From: Methyloversatilis sp. RAC08
GTDB lineage: Bacteria > Pseudomonadota > Gammaproteobacteria > Burkholderiales > Rhodocyclaceae
DNA: 64,000 nucleotides
Assembly: GCF_001713355.1 (NCBI RefSeq)
Contig: NZ_CP016448.1
Span: 2,046,001 to 2,110,000, forward strand
Direction: 5' to 3'
In this document: one piece after another, positions 54,976-64,000 of the stretch
Numbering within the stretch: position 1 is the first letter of the stretch
Layout: each line of letters opens with the position of its first letter
Made by a program: the position numbers and the translations under genes
The notes under the pieces: generated by a model
What the model was told of the DNA's origin: nothing
The model's database searches: none
What the model saw: the letters and a program-made list of their open reading frames with translations, nothing else

Positions 54976-56190
54976 ATGACTGCCACACAGGGAAAGTACG
55001 GACTTCCTCTCGAAGTGAAGTTCTGCCGGAAATGCACGATGAGCAATCAGCGTCCGGCATCGACGGTCGAGTTCAGGAACGTCAGGGGACAACTGAAGCA
55101 GTCGCTTGTTTTCGACGAGCATGGCGTATGCGACGCCTGCAATTTCGCCGAACTCAAGAAACAGATCGACTGGACGGCGCGCGAACAGCAGCTGGTGGAA
55201 CTGTGCAACCGCTTCCGCCGCAGTGATGGCCGCTACGACGTCGTTGTCCCGGGCAGTGGCGGCAAGGATAGTGTCATGGCTGCTCACGTGCTCAAGTACA
55301 AGTACGGCATGAACCCCATCCTCGTGACCTGGCCCCCTGCCATCTACACCGGCATCGGACAGCTCAATTTCAACAAGTGGCTCGACATCGGGTTCGCCAA
55401 TTACACCTATCACCAGAATCGCAAGGTGCACCGGATTCTCACGCAACAGGCTTTTCTCAACCTGTGTCATCCGTTCCAGCCCTTCATTCTCGGGCAGAAG
55501 AATCTGGCGCCCAAGATGTCGGCGCTGCTCGACATTCCACTGGTCATCTTCGGCGAGAACGAGGCGGAGTACGGAAATCCTATCGTCGACAACGAAAAGC
55601 CGACGCGCGATCCGAAGTATTACAGCGCCGAGGGCCGGCTGGATGATCTGTACCTCGGTGGCGTGAGTGCGCGCGAGTTGATGGATCGGTACCAGTTCAC
55701 CAAAGCCGATCTCGAAGCCTATCTCCCGGTCGATCCGAACCGTCTTCTCGAAACCGGCACGGAAGTCCATTACCTGGGTTTCTACCTGCGCTGGCACCCG
55801 CAGGAAACGTATTACTTCGCCGTCGAGCATTCCGGCTTCGTGCCGAACGTCCATCGGACCGAAGGCAGCTACAGCAAGTACAGCTCGCTGGACGATGAAA
55901 TCGACTGGCTCCATTACTACACCGCTCACGTCAAGTTCGGCATCGGCCGTGCGACATACGATTCAGCGCAGGAAATCCGCAACGGCGACATCACGCGCGA
56001 CGAGGGCATTGCCCTGATCAAGCGCTACGACGGTGAATATCCCCATCAGTACCTAGCCGACTGCCTCGAGTACATGGACATCACCGCCGATCAGTTTCAT
56101 GCGGTGATCGAGGACGCTCGCACGCCGCACCTGTGGGTGAAGGACGGCGAACAATGGCGCCTGCGCCAGCCGATCTGGGAAAAAGGGTGA
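54976..56190 (+). CDS. N-acetyl sugar amidotransferase (WbpG/PseA type)
   Basis: A 404-residue enzyme of the TIGR03573 family that converts an N-acetyl group to acetamidino on a sugar. An N-terminal zinc ribbon (Cys17, Cys20, Cys52 and Cys55) is followed by the PP-loop SGGKDS (94-99). IFGENEAEYGNP and EIDWLHYYTAHVKFGIGRAT lie further on. It follows the HisF/HisH genes, the known partners. The ATG at 54976 is chosen over TTG 54958. Confidence 0.9.
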   Translation: MTATQGKYGLPLEVKFCRKCTMSNQRPASTVEFRNVRGQLKQSLVFDEHGVCDACNFAELKKQIDWTAREQQLVELCNRFRRSDGRYDVVVPGSGGKDSVMAAHVLKYKYGMNPILVTWPPAIYTGIGQLNFNKWLDIGFANYTYHQNRKVHRILTQQAFLNLCHPFQPFILGQKNLAPKMSALLDIPLVIFGENEAEYGNPIVDNEKPTRDPKYYSAEGRLDDLYLGGVSARELMDRYQFTKADLEAYLPVDPNRLLETGTEVHYLGFYLRWHPQETYYFAVEHSGFVPNVHRTEGSYSKYSSLDDEIDWLHYYTAHVKFGIGRATYDSAQEIRNGDITRDEGIALIKRYDGEYPHQYLADCLEYMDITADQFHAVIEDARTPHLWVKDGEQWRLRQPIWEKG

Positions 56191-56250
56191 TCGGCGGTTC
56201 GGCGGGCAAGCACGAGCTTCCCAGCAATTCACAATACATGGACACGCACG

Positions 56251-57033
56251 ATGGTCACCGATGATCCGCGCAAGAGCTACTGGAACGAGGCGTACTACAA
56301 GTACTGGAAGTCCCGTGTTGACGAAGCCGGCGTCGGCAGCAGTCAGGTCATCAAGGGGGATGCCAATACCGAGGACGACGACGTCTATCGGGCGTTGTTC
56401 TCGACCTATGGATTCAATCGCGGGCGTGTGCTTGAGGTCGGCTGCGCGTGGGGCCGCATGTTTCCGTTGTATCTGGCACACGGCCTGACACTCAGTGCCG
56501 TCGACATTTCGGCAGCGATGGTCGGGGCTGCCAGGGAGCGGTGGGCGGGACATCCCGATATCGAGAGCATTCAGGAGTCCCCTGCCGAAAGCCTGCCTTT
56601 CGAGGACGGTAGCTTCGACAATCTGGCCTGCATCGCGACCTTCGATGCCACTTTCCAGGATCAGGCCTTGCGCGAATTCCTGCGCGTGACCAAGGCCGGT
56701 GCGCGCCTGTTCTTCACCGGCAAGCATGACCTGTATCACAGCGATGATCAGGCTGCGCTCGACGCGGAGATCGGTGCGCGGCGCAAGCAGCACCCGAATT
56801 TCTTCACGGATACGCACCGCATGGTCGAACTGCTGCAGGCGCAGGGGCACAAGGTGGATGCCTTGCTGTGCTTTCCGCGCCGCGGTGACTTCGCCAAGGC
56901 GGCTTACGTGACGCCGCCTCCGGATCATTTCTACGAGTACATGATCGTCCTCACGCGGGGGCCGGTGGTGGGCGACTTTCCGCCGTTTGCCAGCGAACAT
57001 TCGAAAACCTTCCTCGCAGGTGAGCACGCATGA
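56251..57033 (+). CDS. Class I SAM-dependent methyltransferase
   Basis: A 260-residue methyltransferase: motif I VLEVGCAWGRMFPLYLA (about 57-73), then SAVDISAAMVGAARERW, and FEDGSFDNLACIATFD as the later motif. No membrane segment is evident. It probably methylates a nucleotide or lipid-linked sugar in this locus. The stop overlaps the sulfotransferase start (ATGA). Confidence 0.85.
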   Translation: MVTDDPRKSYWNEAYYKYWKSRVDEAGVGSSQVIKGDANTEDDDVYRALFSTYGFNRGRVLEVGCAWGRMFPLYLAHGLTLSAVDISAAMVGAARERWAGHPDIESIQESPAESLPFEDGSFDNLACIATFDATFQDQALREFLRVTKAGARLFFTGKHDLYHSDDQAALDAEIGARRKQHPNFFTDTHRMVELLQAQGHKVDALLCFPRRGDFAKAAYVTPPPDHFYEYMIVLTRGPVVGDFPPFASEHSKTFLAGEHA

Positions 57034-58070
57034 TGAGCGGTGCGATCGACGCCGGCACGGTGGATGACACTGAACCCATCATGATTTCGGGCGTGTACCG
57101 TTCCGGGACCACCTTCCTCACCGCCATGCTCGGTGCGCATCCGGAGATCCGGGCGTCCTCGTCGACAGTCAAGTTCCTTCGCTTCTGCCTGAACCGATAT
57201 GGCGACATGGCCATTCGGGAAAACCGTTCGGCATTGATCGCCGACACGCATGCTCGCATTCGCAAGCGCTGGGAGCTGTCCCTCGATGAACAAGGCATCC
57301 TGCGTCAGGCTGACCTTTCGGCGTCGCCGAGCTATGCGCTGATGTACGACCTCATCATGCAGGACATGCTCGGCCAGGGAGCGGGGACGCGCGTTCGATG
57401 GGCCGAAAAACTGGCGGCGCAGTGGGAAGACATCCCGATCTTTCTGCAGATGTTCCCGCGCGGCAAGGCCATTCACATCTTCCGCGATCCGCGCGATGTC
57501 GCGGTGTCCTACAAGTTGATGACCTTCGAGCAGGGCAATACCTTTCTCGACGCTGCATTCAACTTCCGAGGCTCGGCGGAGTGCCTGGAGCAACTGACAC
57601 GACAGTTTCCGGACCGCGTTCTGGCTATCCGCGCCGAAGACATCGCGCAGGCGCCCGAGCACCACGCGCGTCTGATGTGCGAGTTTCTCGACCTGACGTA
57701 TTCGCCCTCGATGATCGATGCCGGCAAGCTGCAGGCCGATGGCGAGGACTGGGCGTCGAACACGTCGTTCGGCACCACCTACAAGACTTTGCCGGATGCG
57801 CGCCCACGCTGGCCCGAACACCTGAGCCGGGCGGAAACCATTTTCATCGAACTCGTCTCGCAGCCCCATTTTTCCCGTCTCGGCTACCAGACTTCAGGCT
57901 TCATCCCGGACAAGGCGGAATGGGACCGGATGTTCGATTTCGTCAGCGAGCCTTTTCTGGACGAACGGTTCCGCACCTGGCTGACCACAGGACGAGGCTC
58001 GCAGGGTTATCGTACGGATCCCTACGAATACGAGATGCGTCTTGTTTTCCCGGAACGCTTCGCCGGATGA
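57030..58070 (+). CDS. Sulfotransferase family protein
   Basis: A 346-residue PAPS-dependent sulfotransferase. The 5'-phosphosulfate loop is YRSGTTF (23-29), and the 3'-phosphate motif IFRDPRDVAVSY has Arg152 and Ser160. It would add sulfate to the glycan. The start is coupled to the methyltransferase stop; a second ATG is one codon later. A PAPS supply gene is not in the window. Confidence 0.88.
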   Translation: MMSGAIDAGTVDDTEPIMISGVYRSGTTFLTAMLGAHPEIRASSSTVKFLRFCLNRYGDMAIRENRSALIADTHARIRKRWELSLDEQGILRQADLSASPSYALMYDLIMQDMLGQGAGTRVRWAEKLAAQWEDIPIFLQMFPRGKAIHIFRDPRDVAVSYKLMTFEQGNTFLDAAFNFRGSAECLEQLTRQFPDRVLAIRAEDIAQAPEHHARLMCEFLDLTYSPSMIDAGKLQADGEDWASNTSFGTTYKTLPDARPRWPEHLSRAETIFIELVSQPHFSRLGYQTSGFIPDKAEWDRMFDFVSEPFLDERFRTWLTTGRGSQGYRTDPYEYEMRLVFPERFAG

Positions 58071-58089
58071 ACCGAAGAAGGGGAGCGCG

Positions 58090-59442
58090 ATGACCGGCAC
58101 AGTACATATCGTCCACGCGATCGACACCGAAGGGCCGCTTTACGAGTCGCTGGAAGCCAAGTTCGAGCGGCTCGACGACCTCTTCGGCGTCGTGGGCATC
58201 GAACCTACGCCCGGCAATCTGCGCAGACTGCAGGAGGGCGAGATCGATCTCGGCGATCGCACCGACGCAGTGCGCGACATGCTTCGCAGCCACCGTGCCA
58301 ACACGCTGGGTACCTGGACGGAAATCGACCAGATGCTGGAAGTTGCCTGTTCGCGCGAGTTCCGCCATCGATATCCGGACAGTCAGGGGCGCGGTTGGGC
58401 CTACACGTGGTTCTGCATGGATCACGTCGGCTATCTCGAGAATCCGCGCAAACGCGACATCGGCCACCACAACGTGCACGATCACTACGCCGCACTCGTG
58501 AAAAGGCAGGCTTGGGCGCGTGATTCGGTCGAGTTCCATTTCCATCCCATGTCGACCTATCGCGATGCTCACCGCTGCGCGACGCACTACCTGCGTACCG
58601 AAGATCTTTACCAGATTCTGTGTCGCCGCATCATCGACCGCGGCTTTTTCCCGTCGTCCTACCGAGCGGGTTTTCAGGCGGAACGGCCCGACAGCCACTG
58701 GTTCCTGGAACAGTTCATCCCGTATGACATTTCCAACATGGCGACGGCGGATACCTCCGACATCGACGCTTCGATCGATTTCAGGAATGGACGCTCCGGC
58801 AACTGGCGCAAGGCACCGCATGACTGGACGGTCTATCACCCCGACCACGACGACTATCAGGTGCCGGGGCGCTGTCGCCGACTGATCGGACGCGCACTGA
58901 ACCTCAACAGCCGGATCGCACGGATGACGCAGGAAGAAATGGATCAGGGATTTGCGCGCGCGCGCAACGGCGAAGACGTGCTCATCGGACTATGCAGCCA
59001 CGACTGGCGTGATCTCGTGCCTGAGGTGGAAAACGCCTTCCGCTTTCTGGAAGCAGCGAAATCGAGGTATCCGGAGGTTCCCTTCCTGTACAGCAGCTGT
59101 CGCGATGCATTTCGCGCGCAACTGCCGCCGGATCGGGCCGCTGAAGCGCCGCTGGCCATGTCGCTTCGCTTCCAGCCGGAGCAACCCGGCCGCGATGTGC
59201 CATACATCGAAGTCCGAACGGAACAGGGTACGGTCTTCGGCCCTCAGCCCTTTCTTGCGATCAAGACCCGGTCACGCCGGTACATCCACGACAATTTCGA
59301 CTTCGACGTGTCCGGCCGTGTCTGGTTCTACGCATTTCACGGTGACACGCTGCCGTGGTCCGACGTCGATACGATCAGTGTCGCAGCCAACGACATGATG
59401 GGTAATACGGTCGTACTGCGTTACGAGAACGAGGATCGCTGA
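58090..59442 (+). CDS. NodB-like unknown protein, paralogue 1
   Basis: A 450-residue soluble protein starting MTGTVHIVHAIDTEGPLYES. Landmarks are GRGWAYTWFCMDHVGYLENP, FHFHPMSTYRD, RPDSHWFLEQFIPYD and YHPDHDDYQVPGRCRRLIGR. The early Asp (DTEGP) and the HFHP histidines recall polysaccharide-deacetylase (NodB) metal ligands, but I do not recognise a named family. The C-terminal 100 residues look like a beta domain. A collinear paralogue lies at 63124. GGGAGCG upstream supports the start. Confidence 0.7.
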   Translation: MTGTVHIVHAIDTEGPLYESLEAKFERLDDLFGVVGIEPTPGNLRRLQEGEIDLGDRTDAVRDMLRSHRANTLGTWTEIDQMLEVACSREFRHRYPDSQGRGWAYTWFCMDHVGYLENPRKRDIGHHNVHDHYAALVKRQAWARDSVEFHFHPMSTYRDAHRCATHYLRTEDLYQILCRRIIDRGFFPSSYRAGFQAERPDSHWFLEQFIPYDISNMATADTSDIDASIDFRNGRSGNWRKAPHDWTVYHPDHDDYQVPGRCRRLIGRALNLNSRIARMTQEEMDQGFARARNGEDVLIGLCSHDWRDLVPEVENAFRFLEAAKSRYPEVPFLYSSCRDAFRAQLPPDRAAEAPLAMSLRFQPEQPGRDVPYIEVRTEQGTVFGPQPFLAIKTRSRRYIHDNFDFDVSGRVWFYAFHGDTLPWSDVDTISVAANDMMGNTVVLRYENEDR

Positions 59443-59445
59443 CCC

Positions 59446-60666
59446 GTGCGGCGGCACCCGCTCAAGGTACTGATCGCCTGCTACGGCGGAGGGCACGTAC
59501 AGAGCTTGCTGCCCGTGGTACGCCAACTGTCGGGCCAACCGGATGTTTCCGTCACGGTGATCGGCTTCACCACTGCGCTGGCAACATTCCGGAACGCCGG
59601 TATCCAGGCGGCCGGTTACAGTTCGCTGCTCGATGCCGACGACGCGGCATGGCTGTCCCTGGCGCAGACCTGTATTGAAAGACCGCTCCATCCCGAGGTG
59701 TCGGAGCAGGAGTCGGTTGCCTACTACGCACTCGGACTGCGCGATCTGCACATCGACCATGGAGCGGACAAGGCGCGCGAAATCTTTGCCCGCGACGGCC
59801 GCAAGGCCTTCATGCCGGTGCATGCAATGCGCCGCCACCTTCGGCGGTCGACGCCCGATCTGGTGGTTGCCACCACAAGTCCGCGTTCAGAACTGGCGCT
59901 GCTGCGTGCGGCCCGGCTCGAAGGCATTGAATCGCTGGCCGTGTCCGACCTGTTTCTTCAGCATGAGTCTTCCTACATCTGTGCGCCGGGCTATGCGAAC
60001 CACCTGACGGTCATGGCTGCGGCAGTGGGTGACGACATGGCGCGCAGGGGTTTTCCGGCTGAACACATTCATGTCACCGGCAGCCCTGCGTTCGACAGCC
60101 TCTTCGACGGCTCGCATGCAGGGGCGGCCGCCGCGCTGCGCCGACGGCTGGACATGGACGATCAGCAGAAGCTGCTGTTGTGGGCGTGTCCGTCCGCACC
60201 CGTGTCGCTGATCGGAAAGCCGTTCATCGAAACGGCGTCGATGATCGCCTTCCTCGAGGCGTATTGCGAAACGTGGCCGGATACCCGGTATCTGATCCGC
60301 CAGCATCCCAGCAAACCGGTGGTGGCGCCGGAAACCCCGCTTCGACGCGGTTCGGTCTGCCCACCCGGCATCACGATCGAGACCTGCCTGCATGCGTGCG
60401 ATCAGGTCATTCTCGAAACGTCCACGGTAGGGCTACAGGCCGCGCTGCTAGGCAAGCCTGTCGTCACCGTCGGCGCCGGGGACTATCCGCCTTACGCCGC
60501 TTATGGACTGGCTGTCGATGTCCCGGTTCTTGCCGAAGCGGGATCTGCGCTGCGCCGGATGACCTCGCCTGATCTCGTTCGGCTTGCCTACCCGCTGCAG
60601 GAGCGCGCGACCGACCGCGTATGCCGTCTGGTGTGCGAACTCGGTGGTGTGGACGGTGTGAATTGA
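59446..60666 (+). CDS. GT-B-like glycosyl- or glycerophosphotransferase, paralogue 1
   Basis: A 406-residue protein with a two-domain GT-B pattern: LIACYGGGHVQSLLPVVRQL with the glycine-rich start, PDLVVATTSPRSELALLRAA, IHVTGSPAFDSLFDG and ILETSTVGLQAALLGKPVVT. It resembles CDP-glycerol transferases and UDP-sugar epimerase-like enzymes; the substrate is unknown. GTG start, four bases after the NodB-like gene. A paralogue lies at 61878. Confidence 0.72.
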   Translation: MRRHPLKVLIACYGGGHVQSLLPVVRQLSGQPDVSVTVIGFTTALATFRNAGIQAAGYSSLLDADDAAWLSLAQTCIERPLHPEVSEQESVAYYALGLRDLHIDHGADKAREIFARDGRKAFMPVHAMRRHLRRSTPDLVVATTSPRSELALLRAARLEGIESLAVSDLFLQHESSYICAPGYANHLTVMAAAVGDDMARRGFPAEHIHVTGSPAFDSLFDGSHAGAAAALRRRLDMDDQQKLLLWACPSAPVSLIGKPFIETASMIAFLEAYCETWPDTRYLIRQHPSKPVVAPETPLRRGSVCPPGITIETCLHACDQVILETSTVGLQAALLGKPVVTVGAGDYPPYAAYGLAVDVPVLAEAGSALRRMTSPDLVRLAYPLQERATDRVCRLVCELGGVDGVN

Positions 60667-60685
60667 CCTCGCGGGGACACGGATC

Positions 60686-61840
60686 ATGACCCCGGCCCAG
60701 GCTTCGCTGCTCGACAGCCTGCGCGCTGCTGCCGCGCAGATCGTGCTGATCGGGCACATATATTCCATCGTGCTGCGGCCTGAGCGCACGCTGGGCATCG
60801 GTGACCTCGGCGTCGTCGTTTTCTTCGTGCTGTCCGGTTTTCTGATCGGCTATACGACCTTGAACAGGTGCAGCCGCGACGACTACGGTCTCCGGCGCTA
60901 TCTGGTTGATCGTTTCTGCAGGATTTTCGTGCCCTACCTGCCGGCGCTCGTTCTGATCCTGCTCATCGACAGTGCGGTGTTCGCGTGGACCGACACCCGC
61001 ACTTACATCGAGCATTACACGTTCAAGGATTTTGCCGCGTCCCTGCTGATGTTGCAGCAACACCCGGCCGGCTTGTTTCTCGACGAGATTCTCGGAGCAT
61101 CGAGCCTCAAGCTATCGACCTTCTCGAGCGCCCGGCCGCTATGGACGGTAGCCGTCGAGTGGTGGCTCTACGTCAGCTTCGGCCTGCTCGTTTTCCGCGC
61201 CAGGCAGATCGTTTCATCACGCCGCTGGCAACTGCTTTTCATCGCATTCTCGAGTGTGCCCCTGTTCAATGCCATCGCCGGTTCCGGCGCCGGACTGAGC
61301 CTGGTCTGGTTCGCCATGTGCGGACTGGCATGGGTATACTGGAAGGCGCAGAAGAGGATCGACATCCGTATTGCCGACATCATGAACGGCACCGGACCCG
61401 CCCGCGGGCTCTTTCGTGCCGCGCCATTCCTGCTGCTGCTGTTGATCGCTGCTCGCCTGCTGTGGACCGGTCTTCTGGAAACTCGAGAGCCCTTCGAGCG
61501 CTTGCTTTTCTACGACTTCAATCTGTACGGACTGATCATGGCGCTGTGCGTCGTGCTGTTCCTTTTGAAGGGCACAAGGATGCATGGCGAGCGCAATCGC
61601 ACCGCTCGTTTCATAGCCGATTACTCTTATTCGCTGTACCTGATTCATTACAGCGTGATTTTCATGCTTCACGCCTTTGGCCTGAAATCCGGCAGCGACG
61701 TGCTGGATCTATTCATCTATCTCGTTGCCTGCAATGCTGCTGCGATCGTATTCTGGTACGTTTTCGAACGGAACTACCGCAGATTCGGCGAACGTCTTTT
61801 CGGGCGTCACGGGGCAGCACCGGCGCGGGGCATGCCATGA
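60686..61840 (+). CDS. Acyltransferase 3 family membrane protein
   Basis: A 384-residue, about ten-helix O-acyltransferase. LLDSLRAAAAQIVLIGHIYS carries the catalytic His, followed by VVVFFVLSGFLIGYTTL, WTVAVEWWLYVSFGLLVF and YSYSLYLIHYSVIFMLHAFG. It probably acetylates the glycan. Unlike the earlier acyltransferase gene it is intact. It sits between the two GT-B-like paralogues. Confidence 0.9.
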   Translation: MTPAQASLLDSLRAAAAQIVLIGHIYSIVLRPERTLGIGDLGVVVFFVLSGFLIGYTTLNRCSRDDYGLRRYLVDRFCRIFVPYLPALVLILLIDSAVFAWTDTRTYIEHYTFKDFAASLLMLQQHPAGLFLDEILGASSLKLSTFSSARPLWTVAVEWWLYVSFGLLVFRARQIVSSRRWQLLFIAFSSVPLFNAIAGSGAGLSLVWFAMCGLAWVYWKAQKRIDIRIADIMNGTGPARGLFRAAPFLLLLLIAARLLWTGLLETREPFERLLFYDFNLYGLIMALCVVLFLLKGTRMHGERNRTARFIADYSYSLYLIHYSVIFMLHAFGLKSGSDVLDLFIYLVACNAAAIVFWYVFERNYRRFGERLFGRHGAAPARGMP

Positions 61841-61877
61841 TGAGCACATGTATGCACGCGTCTGAGGGGCATGGAGA

Positions 61878-63134
61878 ATGAGAGTGTTTCTGACCTGTTA
61901 CGGGGGCGCTCATGTGTCGGCAATCATCCCGTTGTATCAGGCTCTGGTGAGGCGCGGGCACACCTGCGACCTCCTGGCACTCACGACCGCGGCGGAAACG
62001 GCGCGGCGCTGCAATCTGCCCTTCTATCGCCCGATCGACTTCGTCGACATCGCCGACGCAGACATTCTCGAATGGGGAGAGCGCCTGGCCCAACGCCACC
62101 ATACCGAAGGCAAAGGGCTTTCCCGCGATGAGTCGATTGCCTATCTGGGCGTGTCGTTCTGCGACCTTGCCGCGGATATCGGCGAGGCGGAGGCCTGGCG
62201 ACGCTACGAGAAATCGGGTCTGAATGCTTTCGCACCCGTTCGTTTCATGCGCAGGGTCATTGCGCAGTTCGAACCTGACGTCGTTGTCGCGACCACATCG
62301 CCACGCATGGAAAAGGCGGCCTTGCGCGCAGCCTTTCAACTCGATGTACCCAGCCTGTGCATGGTCGAGTTGTTCGGACTGCTCGAGGAACCATGGCTCA
62401 GTCGGCCCGACAACGGTCATGTGCTGGCCGTGTCTCGTGAAGACGTCCGGAGGCGCCTTGTGGCCGCCGGTCGCCAGGCCTGCGATATTCACCTTACAGG
62501 CAGTCCGATGTTCGATCAGCTGGCCGATCCGGATCTGCCCGCTGCGGGTCGCAGATGGCGCCATGAACACGGGGTTGCGGACAGTGAAAAACTCGTCTTC
62601 TGGGCTGAACAGCCGGAACCCGGTGATCCGGAACTCCCGCGCAGGGTACGCCTGCATCTGGCGGATCTGTGCCGCCGCAAGGGGTGGCGACTCGTCGTAC
62701 GCCTGCATCCCAGCAGTACCGATCATCGTGCAGAGAAGATACCTTCGGACTGCCTGCAGAGTCACGCGCATGAGCCGCTTTCACATGTCATGCATGCCTG
62801 CGATGCGGGCGTCACGCTGACATCTACGGTCGGGTGGGAGCTTCTTCTCTGCAACAAGCCGTTACTCGTCATCCGCATATCCGAGTTCAGCAATGCCGTA
62901 ACCTACGGCAGCGATGATGGAGCCCTCGTCGTTGACACGCTTGAACAGGCTGCCGGCGGTTTGTCCGATCTGTTGCACGACACCACCGAATCAGCACGGC
63001 TGCAGCAGTTCAGGTCACGGCTGCCCAGCCCCGGCGGCGCGTCGCACCGGATCTGCGACCTGATTGAAAAGACCGTTTTCGCGCGCAACTACAGTCTCGA
63101 AGACATGAGGCGCGCCCGCACACATGCAAACTGA
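61878..63134 (+). CDS. GT-B-like glycosyl- or glycerophosphotransferase, paralogue 2
   Basis: A 418-residue paralogue of the gene at 59446 with matching landmarks: RVFLTCYGGAHVSAIIPLYQ, PDVVVATTSPRMEKAALRAA, DIHLTGSPMFDQLAD and LTSTVGWELLLCNKPLLVIR. The insert between the domains differs, so the two probably act on different substrates. Its stop overlaps the next gene's start region by 11 bases. Confidence 0.72.
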   Translation: MRVFLTCYGGAHVSAIIPLYQALVRRGHTCDLLALTTAAETARRCNLPFYRPIDFVDIADADILEWGERLAQRHHTEGKGLSRDESIAYLGVSFCDLAADIGEAEAWRRYEKSGLNAFAPVRFMRRVIAQFEPDVVVATTSPRMEKAALRAAFQLDVPSLCMVELFGLLEEPWLSRPDNGHVLAVSREDVRRRLVAAGRQACDIHLTGSPMFDQLADPDLPAAGRRWRHEHGVADSEKLVFWAEQPEPGDPELPRRVRLHLADLCRRKGWRLVVRLHPSSTDHRAEKIPSDCLQSHAHEPLSHVMHACDAGVTLTSTVGWELLLCNKPLLVIRISEFSNAVTYGSDDGALVVDTLEQAAGGLSDLLHDTTESARLQQFRSRLPSPGGASHRICDLIEKTVFARNYSLEDMRRARTHAN

Positions 63135-64000
63135 TCAATTGAACACACCGATCCTGCACGTCGTTCACTGCATCGACACGGAAGGACCTCTTGATGAAGA
63201 CATCGATGCGACCTTCAAACGCATCGAGGGCCTTTTCGGCGTCCGCTTGCCCGTTTCTGCCGAGACGCTGACTGCGCTGCAGCGCCGGGATATCCCCCTC
63301 GATGGTCTGGAACATGAAATTGCTGCGGTAATCACCCCCAACCTGTTGTCCTACAATCGCAACTGGGCCGACATACGCAGCATGCTGGACGAGGCGCTCA
63401 GTCCGCAGTTCAGGCGCGAAATGACGGACGACACCGGGCGCGGCTGGGTCTACAGCTGGCATTGCCTCGATCACCTGGGTTACACGGCGAATCCCCGCCG
63501 GAAGGATCTTGGCTACGGGAAGGTGTTTCACTTTTACCGCAGCGTGCTGGCGGAAACAGGAAGTCGCGACGACGAAGTAAACTGGCACTTCCATCCGCTG
63601 TCGCTGACCCGGGAGCCGCTCGCTGCCGCGACATCCTATTCGAACAGCATGGACATCCTGCTGTCGGTGCTGGCACGGCGCATCATCGAGGACGGTTGGT
63701 TTCCGACCACCAACCGCCCGGGCTTTCACTCCGAAAGGCCTGATTCGCACGCCTTTCTCGAACAGTGGATACCGTTCGACTACGCCAATCAGTCCTGCGT
63801 GCTGTCGGAGAGCGAACAGAAGGACACGCATCTGGGGCGCTTCGGCGACTGGCGGCGCGCACCCCTCGACTGGATCGGCTATCACCCGCACCACGACGAC
63901 TACCAGGTGCCTGGCCAGTGTCGCCGTTGGATCTTCCGCTGTCTGAACGTGGGCACCCGTCTGCGGCAACTGACCGAAGCCGACGTGCATGATGCGTTCC
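63124..64000 (+). CDS. NodB-like unknown protein, paralogue 2 (3' end outside window)
   Basis: 292 codons are visible. It is collinear with the gene at 58090: HVVHCIDTEGPLDEDIDATF, GRGWVYSWHCLDHLGY, NWHFHPLS, RPDSHAFLEQWIPFDYANQS and YHPHHDDYQVPGQCRRWIF. The putative ligand positions (DTEGP and HFHP) are conserved, so a shared activity is likely. It is probably coupled to the preceding GT-B-like gene by an 11-base overlap. Confidence 0.72.
   Translation, partial: MQTDQLNTPILHVVHCIDTEGPLDEDIDATFKRIEGLFGVRLPVSAETLTALQRRDIPLDGLEHEIAAVITPNLLSYNRNWADIRSMLDEALSPQFRREMTDDTGRGWVYSWHCLDHLGYTANPRRKDLGYGKVFHFYRSVLAETGSRDDEVNWHFHPLSLTREPLAAATSYSNSMDILLSVLARRIIEDGWFPTTNRPGFHSERPDSHAFLEQWIPFDYANQSCVLSESEQKDTHLGRFGDWRRAPLDWIGYHPHHDDYQVPGQCRRWIFRCLNVGTRLRQLTEADVHDAF

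Overview
The window is high-GC DNA, almost certainly from a betaproteobacterium. The order mreB-mreC-mreD-mrdA-rodA-rlpA, gatC-gatA-gatB as a separate operon and the general gene style suggest the Rhodocyclales/Methyloversatilis neighbourhood. That placement is an inference, because no rRNA or other taxonomic marker is present.

Layout. Positions 1-4.2 kb hold the 3' part of a heavy-metal RND pump, a PII-like protein and a CNNM/CorC-type membrane protein. Positions 4.2-12.7 kb (minus strand) hold two envelope proteins that share a C-terminal domain, followed by the elongasome operon (mreBCD, mrdA, rodA, rlpA). Positions 12.9-17.0 kb are a gatCAB operon with two small unknown genes between gatA and gatB.

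Positions 17.6-23.1 kb are a chromosomal integron. It has an integron integrase on the minus strand with a LexA box at its start, a probable attI, and a plus-strand array of cassettes separated by attC-like sites. The cassettes carry a small membrane protein, a DUF302 protein, a BrnA antitoxin with an internally deleted BrnT, a GNAT acetyltransferase, IS fragments plus a membrane protein, a lipoprotein and a frameshifted unknown gene. Positions 23.1-31.6 kb hold many short accessory genes: DUF2784, a monooxygenase-fold protein, a VOC protein, a flavin reductase, an encapsulated-type ferritin without an encapsulin gene, an exported DsrE protein, a cupin, a Tat-exported beta carbonic anhydrase and a GntR regulator.

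Positions 31.7-38.9 kb encode propionyl-CoA catabolism: methylmalonyl-CoA mutase, MeaB, and the carboxylase beta and alpha/biotin subunits. A divergent GntR regulator probably controls them. The operon contains REP-like hairpins, an 11-copy hexanucleotide tract and a partial duplication of the start of pccA. Positions 39-47 kb hold a response regulator/CHASE-PAS histidine kinase pair, a YpfJ-type metallopeptidase, an alcohol dehydrogenase-like protein, a TIGR03790 protein and waaA.

Positions 47.5-64 kb are a surface-glycan locus read in one direction: MurJ-like flippase, HpaI-like aldolase, asparagine synthase, initiating sugar transferase, a frameshifted acyltransferase with a G8 tract, a HisF/HisH/WbpG-type amidotransferase trio, a methyltransferase and a sulfotransferase. 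It ends in a symmetrical module in which two paralogous NodB-like unknown proteins and two paralogous GT-B-like proteins flank an acyltransferase. That module is the best candidate for an undescribed system here; the integron is the other main highlight.
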